Below, one piece after another: positions 20,624-31,884 of a stretch of DNA of 64,000 nucleotides; the first letter of the stretch is position 1; each line of letters starts with the position of its first letter. The position numbers and the translations under genes were made by a program. This stretch comes from Takakia lepidozioides (lineage: Eukaryota > Streptophyta > Takakiopsida > Takakiales > Takakiaceae): positions 21,886,001-21,950,000 of the forward strand of contig CM060732.1 of NCBI GenBank assembly GCA_030704615.1, in the 5' to 3' direction. The notes under the pieces were generated by a model. It was not told the DNA's origin, ran no database searches, and was given only the letters and a program-made list of their open reading frames with translations.

Positions 20624-23530
20624 CAACACCAGTCTAAGAGACAAAAGCGGGGTATGACTGTAGTGGTGGATGCACTGGCTTCACGGAAACCGCCGATGAT
20701 GTTCCAGCTCTTGTGCAGGATGGGGCATAGCAACACAGAGGGCTGTTATTATTGGAAGCACGGCCTTCGGAAAGGGAAGAGGAAGTCAATTCGGTACCAC
20801 AGCCACCACAGCCAGTTGACTCAGTTGTCTTAGAGGTTCCACTGTTAGAACATGCTATGACACCATCCCCAATTGCTCTGGCAGAGAAAGGTTGGCATTC
20901 CACTACAGGAGCAGGTCGTGGCCGAAATTGAGAAGTGTGACCTTCTCTATGAAAACTCTGGCTTGGTAAGAGAATCAGTGGTTCCAGAGGTGCAGCGGTT
21001 GTCTAGGGAAAACCCTGCTGTGCATGTAATACCCACACCTGTGATGGAGGTACCAAGGGTTAGATAAAGACATTGCAGCACCTGTGGAGGATGAGGTGGT
21101 TCAGGAAGAGAATCTGGTGGGGCAATGGCCGAATGGTTGGTGAGGCATCACAAGTGGAGGATCAGGGAGAACAGCAGCAAGTTCACCATGATGACCCCCA
21201 ACAGCCATGCTTATGAGTTCCATAAGTATGACACTTAATTTGTTGGGCACTTATGTGAAATCAGTTGTTCCATCTACCCAATTGACAGCTTTGAGGGAAG
21301 AACTCAGGAAAGAGTTTGAGGCTCGAATTGCCACTGAGTGTGCTAACAAGGTAGATGAGGAGGTCAATATCAAGTTACAGCAAGAGTTGGAGGACACAAA
21401 AGTTGCCTTGCAGTTGGCCAAGAGACATTTGATTGAAGCAGGCCTCGAGCAGGACCAGTTGCATGAATCACATAAGCAACAGTTATACCAATTGCAGGTG
21501 AAGCATGAAGGCAAGTTGCAAGAAGTGAACGTACTACATACAGAGTTGGAGGCAATACATGAAAAGATGACCATACAATGTGTACACTCACAACTACTCT
21601 TGAGCAACTGATTAGAAGTTTAACGACAAGGGGAGGAGATGTATGAGGGGCAGAAGCTGAAGAATAATAGAGCAAGCAGAAACTCATTGTTGATATGAAG
21701 AATACAATCTGTCGCAATGAGAGAATACTTTCAAACAATACAGAACAGGTTTGAGGCTGACCAGGAGAGGTACATCCTGGAGTTTGCAACAAAAACAGTC
21801 ATGGTCAATAGGGAAATGAACTCTCTGTGGCTAACCAAGGCTTGGAAGGAAGCCAATAATCTGGCTGCTGGCCTCTGCGGGCCTGGTTTGAACCTCATGC
21901 GAAAAGCGCACATGGAGGCTTTCAGCAGTAGTTAGATGGGTAACAGACTCACAGAAGGAGCAACACTCTCAGGGGTGCCACACAGGCTTGGTGGGATAAC
22001 CACCTTATGCAGGTCTGGTTAGCAAACAAGGGCCCGGGTTAGTTTACCGGTTTAGGGAAGTAGACGGCAAAGCACCACAGAAGCTCACCAGGGCGAGATG
22101 AATGAGCTCAGATTGCAGGTGCATAACATTGCCACAAACTACTTATAGACAATGTCTATAGTAGATAGCGGAGCTACAGGGAGGACGTGGACGGCCTGTA
22201 GACTCAAGTGGATGACCTGAGTTTCAAATATTGACAAGAGAGTCTTTGTTCCTGAGGAGCAGCTGATGGCTAACTTATTTACATGAGGACTCTAATTTTT
22301 CAGTCTATTAGCAGGGGGGTGCAGGATGTTGTTCAGGTGTAACCAATACCACAGCAGGTGGTGTGTAGGTAGCTTGACCCTATTGTTACTACAGCCACAC
22401 CACAACGTGGAGTATGGGGGGATGCTGCTTTTAACCCACCTTAGGACTCCTGATTGCACGGGGAGTACACTCGGGCTATGATTATGCCCTTCAACCAAAT
22501 TCCCATTGTGCTGGATTTGGCTTGGAAGGATTAGTCATCCGCAGTCGGTTGGCAACATTACTACCAGATTCATGGCATTTGGTTGCCAGTGGCAACTCGG
22601 ACTAAGGTTCTTCGAAAACAATCGACCCTTTGAGGATCATCACTTTGCAAGATTACTGGTCTGAGCAGGTACTGCTGAAGGAATTAATTGCCTTCCAGTG
22701 TTGTACATGGGTACATTCTATACCAAGACCAAGGAGGTATCTAGTATTGTCATGGGCTGTGGATTATACTATGCTGCTTGTTTTCTGGCACGTTATCACA
22801 TTGAGCAGTAGAAGATGCAATTATGATTTCTGAGTTATTCCAGTGGGGATCATTGGGTCTTACCTTTCAGTGCCACCTCATAATGTTACCTATATGATGA
22901 TGCAAAAAAGTTATGATGCAGAAGGATTCCCAACTCGTTCATGGTTTCATTCGGCTTGGAAAACAATTTGACAAACACAGGAAATTCGGCCCTGAGGATA
23001 TTTTCTTTTTAAGGGACATGAAAGCTGGAAAATATGACAACTGTTTCCAAAGTCATTGGCACACCTCTCACCTATACGGATAAGGAGTTCAGGGACATTC
23101 ACTAATTTTGCTTGCAAGCGCGCTTACAGCAAGTTGTACAGTTTAAACTTCCAGATGTTGGTGGGACCACATGTGTAGCCACCACAGGATTCCACTTTAA
23201 CAGTTCGGGCCGTTTTAAAACACTAGGAGGGGATGAGATCTGATACTAATGTTTCTTCAGCGGACTCTTTTGACATGGCAGAGGACTATGCACTTCAGGA
23301 TGGCAGAGAAAAGAAACGACCGGATCTCCTATGCCTGAGAGGTTACCTCGTTATCAGCCAAAGGAGGGTCAGACATTTCGAGGTAGTGCTCAATCCATCT
23401 TCATCAAGCCAGTGACAAGACTCAGGGCTCGCACACGGAGTCCTTCACGAGAACTTCTCACCGTAGAAGGGTGCTTGCGCACAAAGGTTTGCTGATTTAC
23501 CAAAACAGTAAACCGTGAGGAACACGCCTT
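20624..23530 (+). pseudogene. Accessory post-pol ORF, C-terminal part (element A), heavily decayed
   Basis: This aligns with 16808-19660 of element B from end to end. The best frame is 21207-21611, the beginning of the coiled coil (REELRKEFEARIATECANK). From about 21610 onward there are dozens of small insertions, deletions and stops. The hydrophobic stretch is still readable near 22750 (SIVMGCGLYYAACFLARY). It is clearly more damaged than the gag and pol of the same element. Confidence 0.7.
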
Positions 23531-23560
23531 TGAGAGGGGGGGAGGGGTAAGGAGGGGTAA
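23531..23560 (+). other. Polypurine tract of element A, duplicated
   Basis: The purine run contains GGAGGGGTAA twice in tandem (23541-23550, 23551-23560) immediately before the LTR. Element B has a single GAAGGGGTAA. It is presumably a slippage product. Confidence 0.75.
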
Positions 23561-24559
23561 TGTTAGAGGGCTGCTTGAGGGACTTAGACGCTTTTACGGG
23601 TTCTATGGGGTACCCTTTAAATTTTTGTGCAGACTGAGACAAACAGGGGAGTCTTGGGGGTGGTAGCCGCAGGCTTTAGGGGGGTTGGGTAACACAGCAT
23701 TGACCACGCTTCACACAAGGCCCCAAACACAGCCTCCACACAACTGACACAAGCTTCACACAACCAGTTCAAGCCCGAACACGCTTCACACAGCCCACCC
23801 ACAAGCTTTGCACAGCCAGAGAGGTCACAGCCCGACACAGCTTCACCACGCCAGGAGTCACAGGCCCGACACAAGCTTTTACACAGCCAGTCAAGCTCGG
23901 CACCAACTTGACACAGCCTGTCACAGTGACATGGGGAAACAGTTATTTCTGACAGGGAACGGACTATGAGGGAACGACATCTGCAGAGGGAACGAGTTAC
24001 TTCAGGGTATGGTTTAGTTAGTTAGGTGGTTAGAAACAGCTGGGCGGGGTAGATTAGGAGAGCGGCCAACGGGGAGGGGATCACTTCTGGAGGAGGGGGC
24101 GACTTGTGGAAGGGAGGAAGAACGTAACGGAGAGCGGAAAACAGTGAAGAGCAGATGATGACTTGAATGAAGCTTAGTTCATGCAAGCTGTAGAATTATA
24201 CAGTAGGATAGAATAGAGACACCATGGCATAGGCATGATACATGATTAATCTTAATCCGATATTGAATCGATACAAACATACTGTGTAGAGAGACACAAG
24301 AGAAGCTGTGGAATGAATGCATGATTAACTGGAACTTAGTAGATACTGAAGCAATCTGATGCTTCAGTATACACAGTCAGGTAAATTGATAACATGAAGG
24401 CAGGAAGGAATACAAATAGGAAGCACAACCATGATTCACTAGCTGCAGATCATGACTGATTGTTCTGAGCGGGCTAGGTGCTTAGAGATATCCAACTCTT
24501 CTATCTTGGAGTTTCCACCTCGGATAGCGAAGGGATGGGTGAGTAAAAGCCGCTCGACA
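23561..24559 (+). repeat. 3' LTR of outer element A
   Basis: The LTR is 999 bp, begins TGTTAGAGGGCTG and ends CTCGACA. It is recognisably the same LTR as in B but diverged throughout, with a longer and scrambled CACAGCC/ACAAGC stretch at 23700-23930. The last 90 bases, including the U5 splice-donor match, are the best conserved. Its partner 5' LTR is outside the window, so age cannot be judged from LTR pairs. Confidence 0.88.
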
Positions 24560-26060
24560 CCGTGGCCCAGCCACGACGTACGGGGAGCGGGGCCCCAGCG
24601 CTGACCTTAAGTCGTATTGAGATCAAGTATATCAGCCGTGTGGCTCAGGCGTGCGGCCCTGAAGCGTGCGAGCAGAGGGCGGGTCTTTACCCGCAGGATA
24701 ACCAAAAGTTGAGACGGACCGGCGGACATCGGTGTTAACCGCAACGGTCCACGGCTTGGACCACTACCTGCAAATCTGCGCCTCGCCACGTGGCAGGGGC
24801 ATTTTACCCAGCGGACAATGCATCTGCAAATTCCCTTAAAGGGGGGTATTCTTACGTTTAGCTATTAGATTCAATTTATACCCCTCTAAGGGTTAGTAGC
24901 CATTATCTAAGGCGCCAGTGGTAGATAAAATCTAGGATTTTGGGAGGACATAGCCTTGGAGGGGAGCGTTCTTATGACTCCAAGAGAGAGCCAAGCGGGC
25001 CTGTGAGCAGTGAGCTAGAGGCGGAGACCTCGAGAGACAAGGGAGGAGAGAAAATACTCTGTCCTAAAAACTCGGCTACAGTGCGCCTTTGTGTCAGAGC
25101 CCAAGGTAGAGGATGACTTTTTCCACGGAGGGAAAGCGCATCAGCGCCTTCAAATAATGTAAAAGGGTGAAATCTGGCTTGGACCCACCAGTGGTTATTT
25201 TATTATTTACGCATGCATGTTCTGGACTAACGAATGTAGTGGCAGGGATGAGCTCTCAGCGAGATTCATTCATCCGATAGGGCCGTGGCAGTTCCCCGTG
25301 GCAGGGAATGGTTCCCGGATGTTCCTTGGTTCTCATCGGGTTCCCACAGTTCCCAATGACATCTTTAGGCGCCAAGGGTACCTTTGGATTCCCCACATGA
25401 TTTCCCATAAGAGAGGTATTTTTCCTGATTTTCTTTAAAAAAATAAAAATTCAGCATTTCTGATTTGTGAAATTGCTTAAAGAGGATAGATGCACGTGGT
25501 GCACGTTATAGCCTGAAGGGCGTTGATTAAACTGATTGAACTTATTGAGTTGAGGGGCTTAGAACCACCTTATTGAACTTGGTGAACCTATTGGATTATG
25601 ATAGGTATTTTGGCCACTCATTTGCTAAGACAAAGTATTTTAGGCACTAGGGTAAGAAGCATTGGCCCTTCCATCAGAGATGACTTGAACTTAAGCACTC
25701 GGTGAAGGAGGGGCATTGGGAGAGGAAGATTTTCCCTCTTCTTCCTAGGCTCGGCAGGTGCCTTGTGAAGAGATTAAAACATGTCCCGGCTATAGGTGGC
25801 TCGGGGGTCTAGGCGGTAGGAATTAGACAATAAAACACAAAGACTTGGAAGGCAGTTACTAAGTAGATTGTATGATACCGTAGGACTTAGAAACGCAAAC
25901 TCGCCCTATGAAGAGGAGTACGTGATTTCTCTTTGCCGGTAGGACTTAGATAGTGATCATAGCCACCATGTACGACCACGGACCCCCTGCACTAACCGCA
26001 GTCGGGTAGGCGGTTCAGTGAGCCCAACCTACACCGCAACTTATCACGACCCCCCTAGAC
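24560..26060. other. Gene-free region right of the gypsy nest
   Basis: No convincing protein frame is seen. The first 500 bases are GC-rich. One imperfect hairpin lies at 24833-24892. The stretch 25217-25438 is open for 73 codons, but I see no protein signature. It could be remains of an older element into which A inserted. The TSD of element A cannot be tested because the other end is outside the window. Confidence 0.4.
24833..24892. repeat. Imperfect inverted repeat
   Basis: CCCTTAAAGGGGGGTAT at 24833-24849 pairs with ATACCCCTCTAAGGG at 24878-24892, with a loop of 28 bases. It may be an old fold-back element or terminal hairpin; no function is assigned. Confidence 0.5.
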
Positions 26061-26070
26061 TAATATGTCG

Positions 26071-26277
26071 TCACCCTGACCGCGAGCGCTCAGGGCTCGT
26101 CACCAGCTTCAAGTCTAGATCAAAAGCGAACTCCCTCCATCCATTACTAATGGTGCGGCCATCTCTTTGAAATCTTAATTTCCAAATCTCCCCCTTTGGG
26201 CTTTCGAAAGTTAGGATCTTACTGCGGTAATACGTTGTTTGTGATTCTTCGTACACGGGAGCGTCAAACACTGCCAT
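26071..26277 (-). pseudogene. Probable B3 DNA-binding domain fragment
   Basis: The minus-strand frame has 68 residues. The stretch SPKGEIWKLRFQRDG followed by ISNGWREFAFDLDLKL matches the plan of REM/VRN1-type plant B3 domains: a P-x-G-x-x-W strand, then GWxEF and an Asp/Leu helix region. Before it only a short N-terminal piece is open, and the domain ends early at PERSRSG. No flanking exons are obvious. It is either one exon of a larger gene or a gene relic. B3 proteins are plant transcription factors binding DNA in the nucleus. Confidence 0.4.
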
Positions 26278-26279
26278 TG

Positions 26280-29200
26280 AGACAAAAATGAAACATTGAT
26301 TAGTCTGGAATTCTAGACTAGAACATGTAGTATTGTCAATTCACCATTGAAATCACTCATGTGCAACAAACCTCTTCGACAATTCTTCTTACTCGAAAGA
26401 AACCTATAGGCTATTCTTACCAGTCTGCACCACACGATATCGTAGATCATGCCTCGGTTCATCTTCTTTACGACAAACTACTTGTCCTTAGCCTCCTTCC
26501 CTGCTCTCTCGAGTGCTTACAAGCGACACGTCACGCATTTGTGAGGGGATCGTATGACTATATGTCTGCAGAGCAATGCCTACATGGAGAGGCGCCGGAT
26601 GGCATGTGTTTGTTGATTGACTCGAACAAGAGCAGGTACCAAAAGTTCAGCCATGCATTTCCTAAGCAAGGTATAGTCAGCTTCTCACAGTATTCGACCT
26701 TAAGTGGAAATTAGACTGGAAAATGGAAGGTGGTGGTGGATGCACGAGAAGTTTTTTAATACAATTTCTGAACCTCATATAAAAACACATGATGGAATTA
26801 TATCAAAATTGCTAAGCATGGGTATGATAGGAAGGTCTTTGAGCTGTATGAGAAAGCAATCGAACATTCTCGCAGTGTTTTCAAGATTCCAGAATTGAGG
26901 GAGGAAAGAGGTGTGAGAAAGGTGTCAGGTCATTGTTGCGTTGTGCAAGGTTTCTGCATCACAGATCTGCTTGCTAGAGCATGCTCATTGATACCACCAT
27001 CCACTTAGGATGCATTTTCATCTACTCCCACTCAACCTAAATCTGCTAGATAATACCAACGGGTGATGGGGGCTTCCATCAGCACCATTTCACCCACTCA
27101 CCCTTTATTATAAGGAGGAAACTAACATCAGGCTATGTCAATCATGCAAGGTCCCGCTAATTACGTTCTCTGGCAAGCCCGTCAGGACCCATGAGCTTTT
27201 TGGATGTTAATATGAATTATGTGACAGGTATTTACAAGCTGGAACTCCACTTTTGGTGTCAACCTCCTACAATCCTGAAGCTCACACCTTCACACTTACG
27301 TGCCGGTTTGTATATCTCTCATCCTTCACCAAAACGGTGTACATGAGGTCAAAAGAATCAGGATGTATGTGTGTTTAAATGTTCAATTCTATAAATAAGG
27401 GCTGGGCAAATTTCTATGTCATCACAAATAGACTTCTAGGCTGTGATTCCTGTGATGATGATGTCTTATAGTGTAATTTGAAATTGTCCTGATCTAGATG
27501 AACGAGACTGGTTCATGTCTGACAGTCGCTTTGTATCACATGAAGTGGACAACAACAAAATGATATCTCTCTTAGACACCACTGTGAAAAGGTAGCCATT
27601 GATTTTTGACTGATCAACACACCACTTGAAACACCTATATGCATTATCAACAACTTTCAAGTATGTGTTGGAGTGTGTTTGAATTCAGCTGCTGTTTCAA
27701 TTAGTCCTTTCTGGCCGTCGTATTGATCTCTTCGTCTTTTAATACCAAATCCCATTTGGACTGAAATGTTTTGTGGTACTTAATTTTGCGTTTTTGAGAT
27801 CAGGCGGCTCATTGTAGTTTTTTTCAATTCAGTTATTGGTACTTCTGCGGCGTTGTCCTAAAGTCATTGAAATTGCAGATAAGGCCAATCGACCCAAAAG
27901 TGCAGCACTTGTTTCTGATCCTCAAATCAACAAGTAATTGCTCTTCCCTGAAGCATGATCATAGTTCAATTTGCTACACATGTCTCATCACCCACTGAAC
28001 TAATGTAATCAACTGATAGGTGTTGATTTAAGAATTCACCACAATTGCTTTAGACTGATTTCCCATGGATTCCTTGCAGCTCCACTGGGCTGCAAAGATG
28101 ATTTATTGCAAAGCACAAATGGACAGTCATATTTAAGACTTCTGTCTACATGCGTGTTTCTGACTGGTTAGAAATCTCAGTGTATTGGTTTTATGTATGT
28201 TGAGTGGTTTTGTTATGTCGGTGTGTTCTATGAAAGGCCTTAGCTCAAGGAAGCCAGGCTGGAGCTAGGCGGTGAAGTTTCTCTGTTCCATTGAGAAGAT
28301 TTATCGAAAGATTTGGTCTTTATCTCGTACTGAGCATTTTAAAAATTTGAGTGCTGATTTTGGGCTCACCAGTTCATTACCTGACTGATTTCGGGCTTGC
28401 CTTGTTGCTTCAAACGCCACATTTAGCCTCAATAGAAGGAACCTACCAGTGATATTTTCTCTACCATTGTGTAAATGATGTGCAGCTACAATATGGTGGT
28501 GACGAATCTTACACTCTTGCTATCGTTTGAGAGAGGTGACAGAAAGAAAGAGATATGTTACATCGGAAGAGGCCAAGAGACACAAGTAGACTAACAAAGT
28601 AGAGCCACATAAGCAAACAGTATAAGCTCCATACTATCCAAAGAACAACTCAAAGCTGCTCAGGGTTCATAAAGACAAAGTCAGAGAGGAAGGGAGTTTA
28701 CTTAAGCTGCTGATTAGCATATGACTGGTTGAGGACTAGTTGCACGCAGTGACTGTTTATGAAGCACTGCACAGCCTTGAGATACTTTTCTCAACTCCTA
28801 CGTGCTTTCTGTCTCCCTCCCCCTTTGACCGAGTCTGCAATTTTCTCTCTTACTGATGTACACTATACTTTTTGGACTGAGACTTCCCCCTAATCTCTCT
28901 GTACAATTGGTTCCAAAAAGAAAGTGTAGCACACAATTCTATCATAGTACTTCACAATTTTACTGTACTTCTTGATGTATATGAAACCTTGTTTTTAAAC
29001 CAGTTCGGTCAAATTTTTGCTGAAATAGTAACACATTCACCATAAAACCAAAATCGTTCTTTTTGGCTTGCAATACCTTAAGTAGAGCAGCGGGCACTGA
29101 TTGTAATCTATGTTTATTCTCATGTGCAACTTTGTCACTCAATGTTTTCCTGTTTCCAGGATTTTATACCTAGAGGGCAATTACAACATTGTTACGGACA

Positions 29201-29500
29201 TTCTCAGGTTTGTTGAGTCCGTATGTACATTTGATCTTTGTTTTTCTTTTTTTCTTTTTTGAAAGTTATGATTTGGTTTTTTTTTTTTTTTTTTTTTTTT
29301 TTTCCGTTTATTAGTTTGCACGCTCCAAGTGTGGAAGTGATGACCTTGGATTTTTTAGTTTTATGGACTGTAACTCGTTGTCTATTGTAAGACAACGAGG
29401 GTCGTCTGCATGTTAGAGATCCAGCCCAACCGGAGTTGAGATCCCGAGTTGGTATGATCTAGTACTTCTTTGATAAATGATTTGGTCCACAGTTTCTGAG
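26280..29500. other. Anonymous intergenic region
   Basis: I see no supported gene. The 117-codon + strand frame at 26361-26714 has no recognisable motif and could be chance. The region is AT-rich from 27000. A 27-base T run lies at 29277-29303, and a 35-base C/T-rich stretch precedes it. The short text YDRKVFELYEKAIEHSR near 26820-26870 is vaguely PPR-like but too short to call. Confidence 0.4.
29277..29303. repeat. Poly-T run
   Basis: There are twenty-seven consecutive T. It could be the tail of a minus-strand retrocopy, but no retrocopy body was recognised to its left, so it is listed as a simple repeat only. Confidence 0.7.
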
Positions 29501-29520
29501 TCATTAAATGTGATGGTCGT

Positions 29521-30260
29521 GTGATGGCAGTTTTCATGAAACGTGATGGAAGCAATTGTACCACATATAACTTGGCATCGTTTAGAGATAATGATAGAAA
29601 ACACACCGGTTTTTTAAATGAAGATAAAGTTGGTAGACTTGTTGCGAAAACTGATGGTGCTTTACTGGAACATGCATTATTCTCTCGAGGTGAACAACCC
29701 GAGAAGATGCAAGAACCAGTTTTTGTTACTCATCGAGTTCGCAGCAGAGTTGTTTAATTCTCATGAGATCGAATATTTGAGAGAGGGTTGTCAAGCCACG
29801 TGTCCGAATGTGGAAAGGAATTATGTTCCTACTTGTGCATGCCCTTATATTTATCTGGGGACTTTAACACGTACATCATCCATAGGTGCACATATTAGAT
29901 GGCAGATAGATTACTTGGTTGGAAACTGCAGTGTTTGTCGACTGTACACAGATAGCCTATTAGTTTTAGAGAAATATTGTAGTATCTGCAGTATACCCAT
30001 TGAGGTCGATGGAGATGGTGTGCCTATTGACGGAAATGCCGATTGATACACGTTTTACCATACCCATTGAACCTCCAGTTCCCTGCTACGTACGGTTCAA
30101 GGATCTGAACGACTTTATTTTAAGTTTGATTTATTCCGGAGTTTTAGGTCCGAAAATTGGTTCAGTAGCTACAGCGAATTCTCAAGGTTCAAATTTTGCT
30201 ATCCTTCCGCGCCGTTCACGGAGACTGTATGAACGAAGGAGAGTGCACGGAGTGATTTAG
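29521..30260 (+). pseudogene. Unrecognised ORF with zinc-ribbon-like cysteines
   Basis: Two overlapping frames (29618-30046 and 30000-30260) look like one protein with a shift near 30040. The first ends with CSVC, 14 residues, then CSIC, a pattern suited to a zinc ribbon, preceded by two more CxxxC/CxC groups. The second contains PVPCYVRFKDLNDFILSLIY and ends in a basic tail (RRSRRLYERRRVHGVI). An alternative frame at 29521-29757 is also open. It lies upstream of the RPA-like gene in the same direction and may be an accessory gene of the Helentron-like element. Identity unknown. Confidence 0.35.
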
Positions 30261-30300
30261 CCACAACGTTGTTGTTTCAGAGATTGTTCATTGTACATAT

Positions 30301-30408
30301 GTTTATAAATGTACAGTTGTAATTGTGCAGCTGTACAGTGACATTTGTATGTATGTTTATAAATGTACGGTTCTAACTGTACTGCTGTACAGTTATATTT
30401 GTTTGTAC
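30301..30408. repeat. Two tandem copies of a 54-bp unit with TGTACAG dyads
   Basis: Units start GTTTATAAATGTAC at 30301 and at 30355. Each contains CTGTACAG, and the surrounding GTAC motifs make hairpins possible. They lie between the zinc-ribbon ORF and the RPA-like ORF. Confidence 0.7.
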
Positions 30409-30738
30409 TCTTGAGTGAAATTCGATACACAATCTGTTGTCAGTCTTTCTTTATGATTTTGTTTTGTTTTTTCTATCTGCATTTGTTAAAATATAGATTT
30501 TTTTTCAAATAGATGTGGATTATACCAGCTCGAAGATTACATAGACAGAAAATGGTAGATGTCATTATCTATATATCACGTCAGCACATTGTTTGTTGGA
30601 TCTTTACAAACAACTTATGTTTCGTTTTTTCTGCTTATGTTTAATAGAATGAAGAGACAAGGTGGATGTATAATCACGACAATTGATACTTTGAGCCCCA
30701 ATCTTCGAGGCGGCACATTTGAATGACGTATCCTTAAT

Positions 30739-31850
30739 CGGTACGGTTCTTTTGATCGAACTACGGAAAACCGACCAATGTTTTTACATTGTGATCTGAC
30801 TGATGAGGATGGATTCAGCACAGTCACTGGGACCTTGGAAGAATTGTTAGCCAATGTACATTCTCACAAGTTTCAAGTGGAAAATCATATCCGACTAAAA
30901 AAAAATTCAGTCAAGCCCAAGTCCAAATTTGGACATGATGATTGTCCGTACATGCTCGTTATGTCGTCTCCCACAACTGTCACTGTTGTCGAGCCGAAAC
31001 CCATCGCTCTAAACTTGTTAAGTATGGACAAGATCAACCACTATTTCGAGAAAACGGTTTCGAGAGACAAATGGGCTACGGCTTCTATAACTGCAGTGGT
31101 GGTGGGAGTTATTGGAATCGTCGGCAATACTTTTGATCTGCAAGTGGCAGATGGTTCTGGACAAGACGATACACAAATTGTAAGTGATGAACTTCGTTGT
31201 TATTCGTATAATATTTGAATTTGTATTGATGGTGTTGTTATCAAATCATAGTAGCCAAATCAATTCTTATTTGAATTTATAAATGTGCACGTAGGTTTCC
31301 TTCAAGTTCGAAATCGGGTGCGTTGAGGTTCATCACAACATCAACAACCATCGTAGTGATTCCAGTTCCTGACAAAGAAACGCGCGATGGGTTGACTGCC
31401 ATCCACGACGTTCATACACGGGGAACTACTTTCTCGATGGTTCGCAAAGTAAGTGTTTTTGAAACTCATTCACAAAGTATAATCATTAAAACTCCAAAAC
31501 ATTATGTGTTTTGTTAATTATTTTATGGTGATTCAATGAAACAGGTGTCGGGGAATTTATATGTGTTATCTCCAACCGTGTGACCCATCAAAGAGGTGTG
31601 CCAGAAATGTCATCTTTCTCAATCCATCGTAAAGTCTGAGGATGATCGTTGTCATTGTCAGTTTTGTCGGGTATTCGTTGATGTTGAAGAAGAACCGGAA
31701 GTAGCTTGTTACGTTACAACTGACACAGGAGAGAATGTCAAAGCTTATGGAAAACTGGATTCAAGCCAGCTGCCACGTACTGTACATCATATCTCGCAAA
31801 AGTCGATAAACATCACAAAAGAATTACAAAAAAATACTCGCAATATGTAA
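30739..31850 (+). pseudogene. RPA70-like single-strand DNA-binding protein of the Helentron-like element
   Basis: The best frame, from the ATG at 30778 to 31218, resembles an RPA70 OB fold: FLHCDLTDEDGFSTVTGTL at the start and later DLQVADGSGQDDTQI. It is open upstream to 30739 (RYGSFDRTTENRP). A second piece at about 31281-31450 reads RFITTSTTIVVIPVPDKETR, and the third frame (31596-31850) has a four-cysteine zinc ribbon with CQKC and CQFC, as in the RPA70 C-terminal domain. GT and AG dinucleotides lie between the pieces (for example near 31178 and 31448), so introns are possible instead of shifts. It would protect single-stranded DNA during rolling-circle transposition. Confidence 0.6.
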
Positions 31851-31884
31851 ACAAGAACAGACCGAAGCCACAAAACGTATAAGA

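Larger units (their letters stand above)
20619..24559 (+). mobile_element. Outer Ty3/gypsy element A, right part with 3' LTR
   Basis: The sequence after the inner element resumes exactly where element A was broken: it begins with the second CAGGG and then aligns with 16803 onward of element B. It contains the rest of the accessory ORF, a duplicated polypurine tract and the 3' LTR. This part has many more indels and stop codons relative to B than the left part of A has in gag and pol. Confidence 0.85.

Noticed and set aside
1-24559. Tandem array made by LTR-LTR recombination
   Set aside because: The CAGGG duplication and the exact continuation of the accessory ORF show a nested insertion.
24560-25200. 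rRNA or tRNA gene in the GC-rich stretch
   Set aside because: No conserved rRNA blocks or cloverleaf with A and B boxes could be found by eye.
26361-26714. 117-codon frame as a gene
   Set aside because: No motif and no support from splice sites or neighbours; compatible with chance in open DNA.
29204-29395. Lysine-rich minus-strand frame and poly-A tail of a retrocopy
   Set aside because: The frame only translates the T run; no retrocopy body or target duplication recognised.
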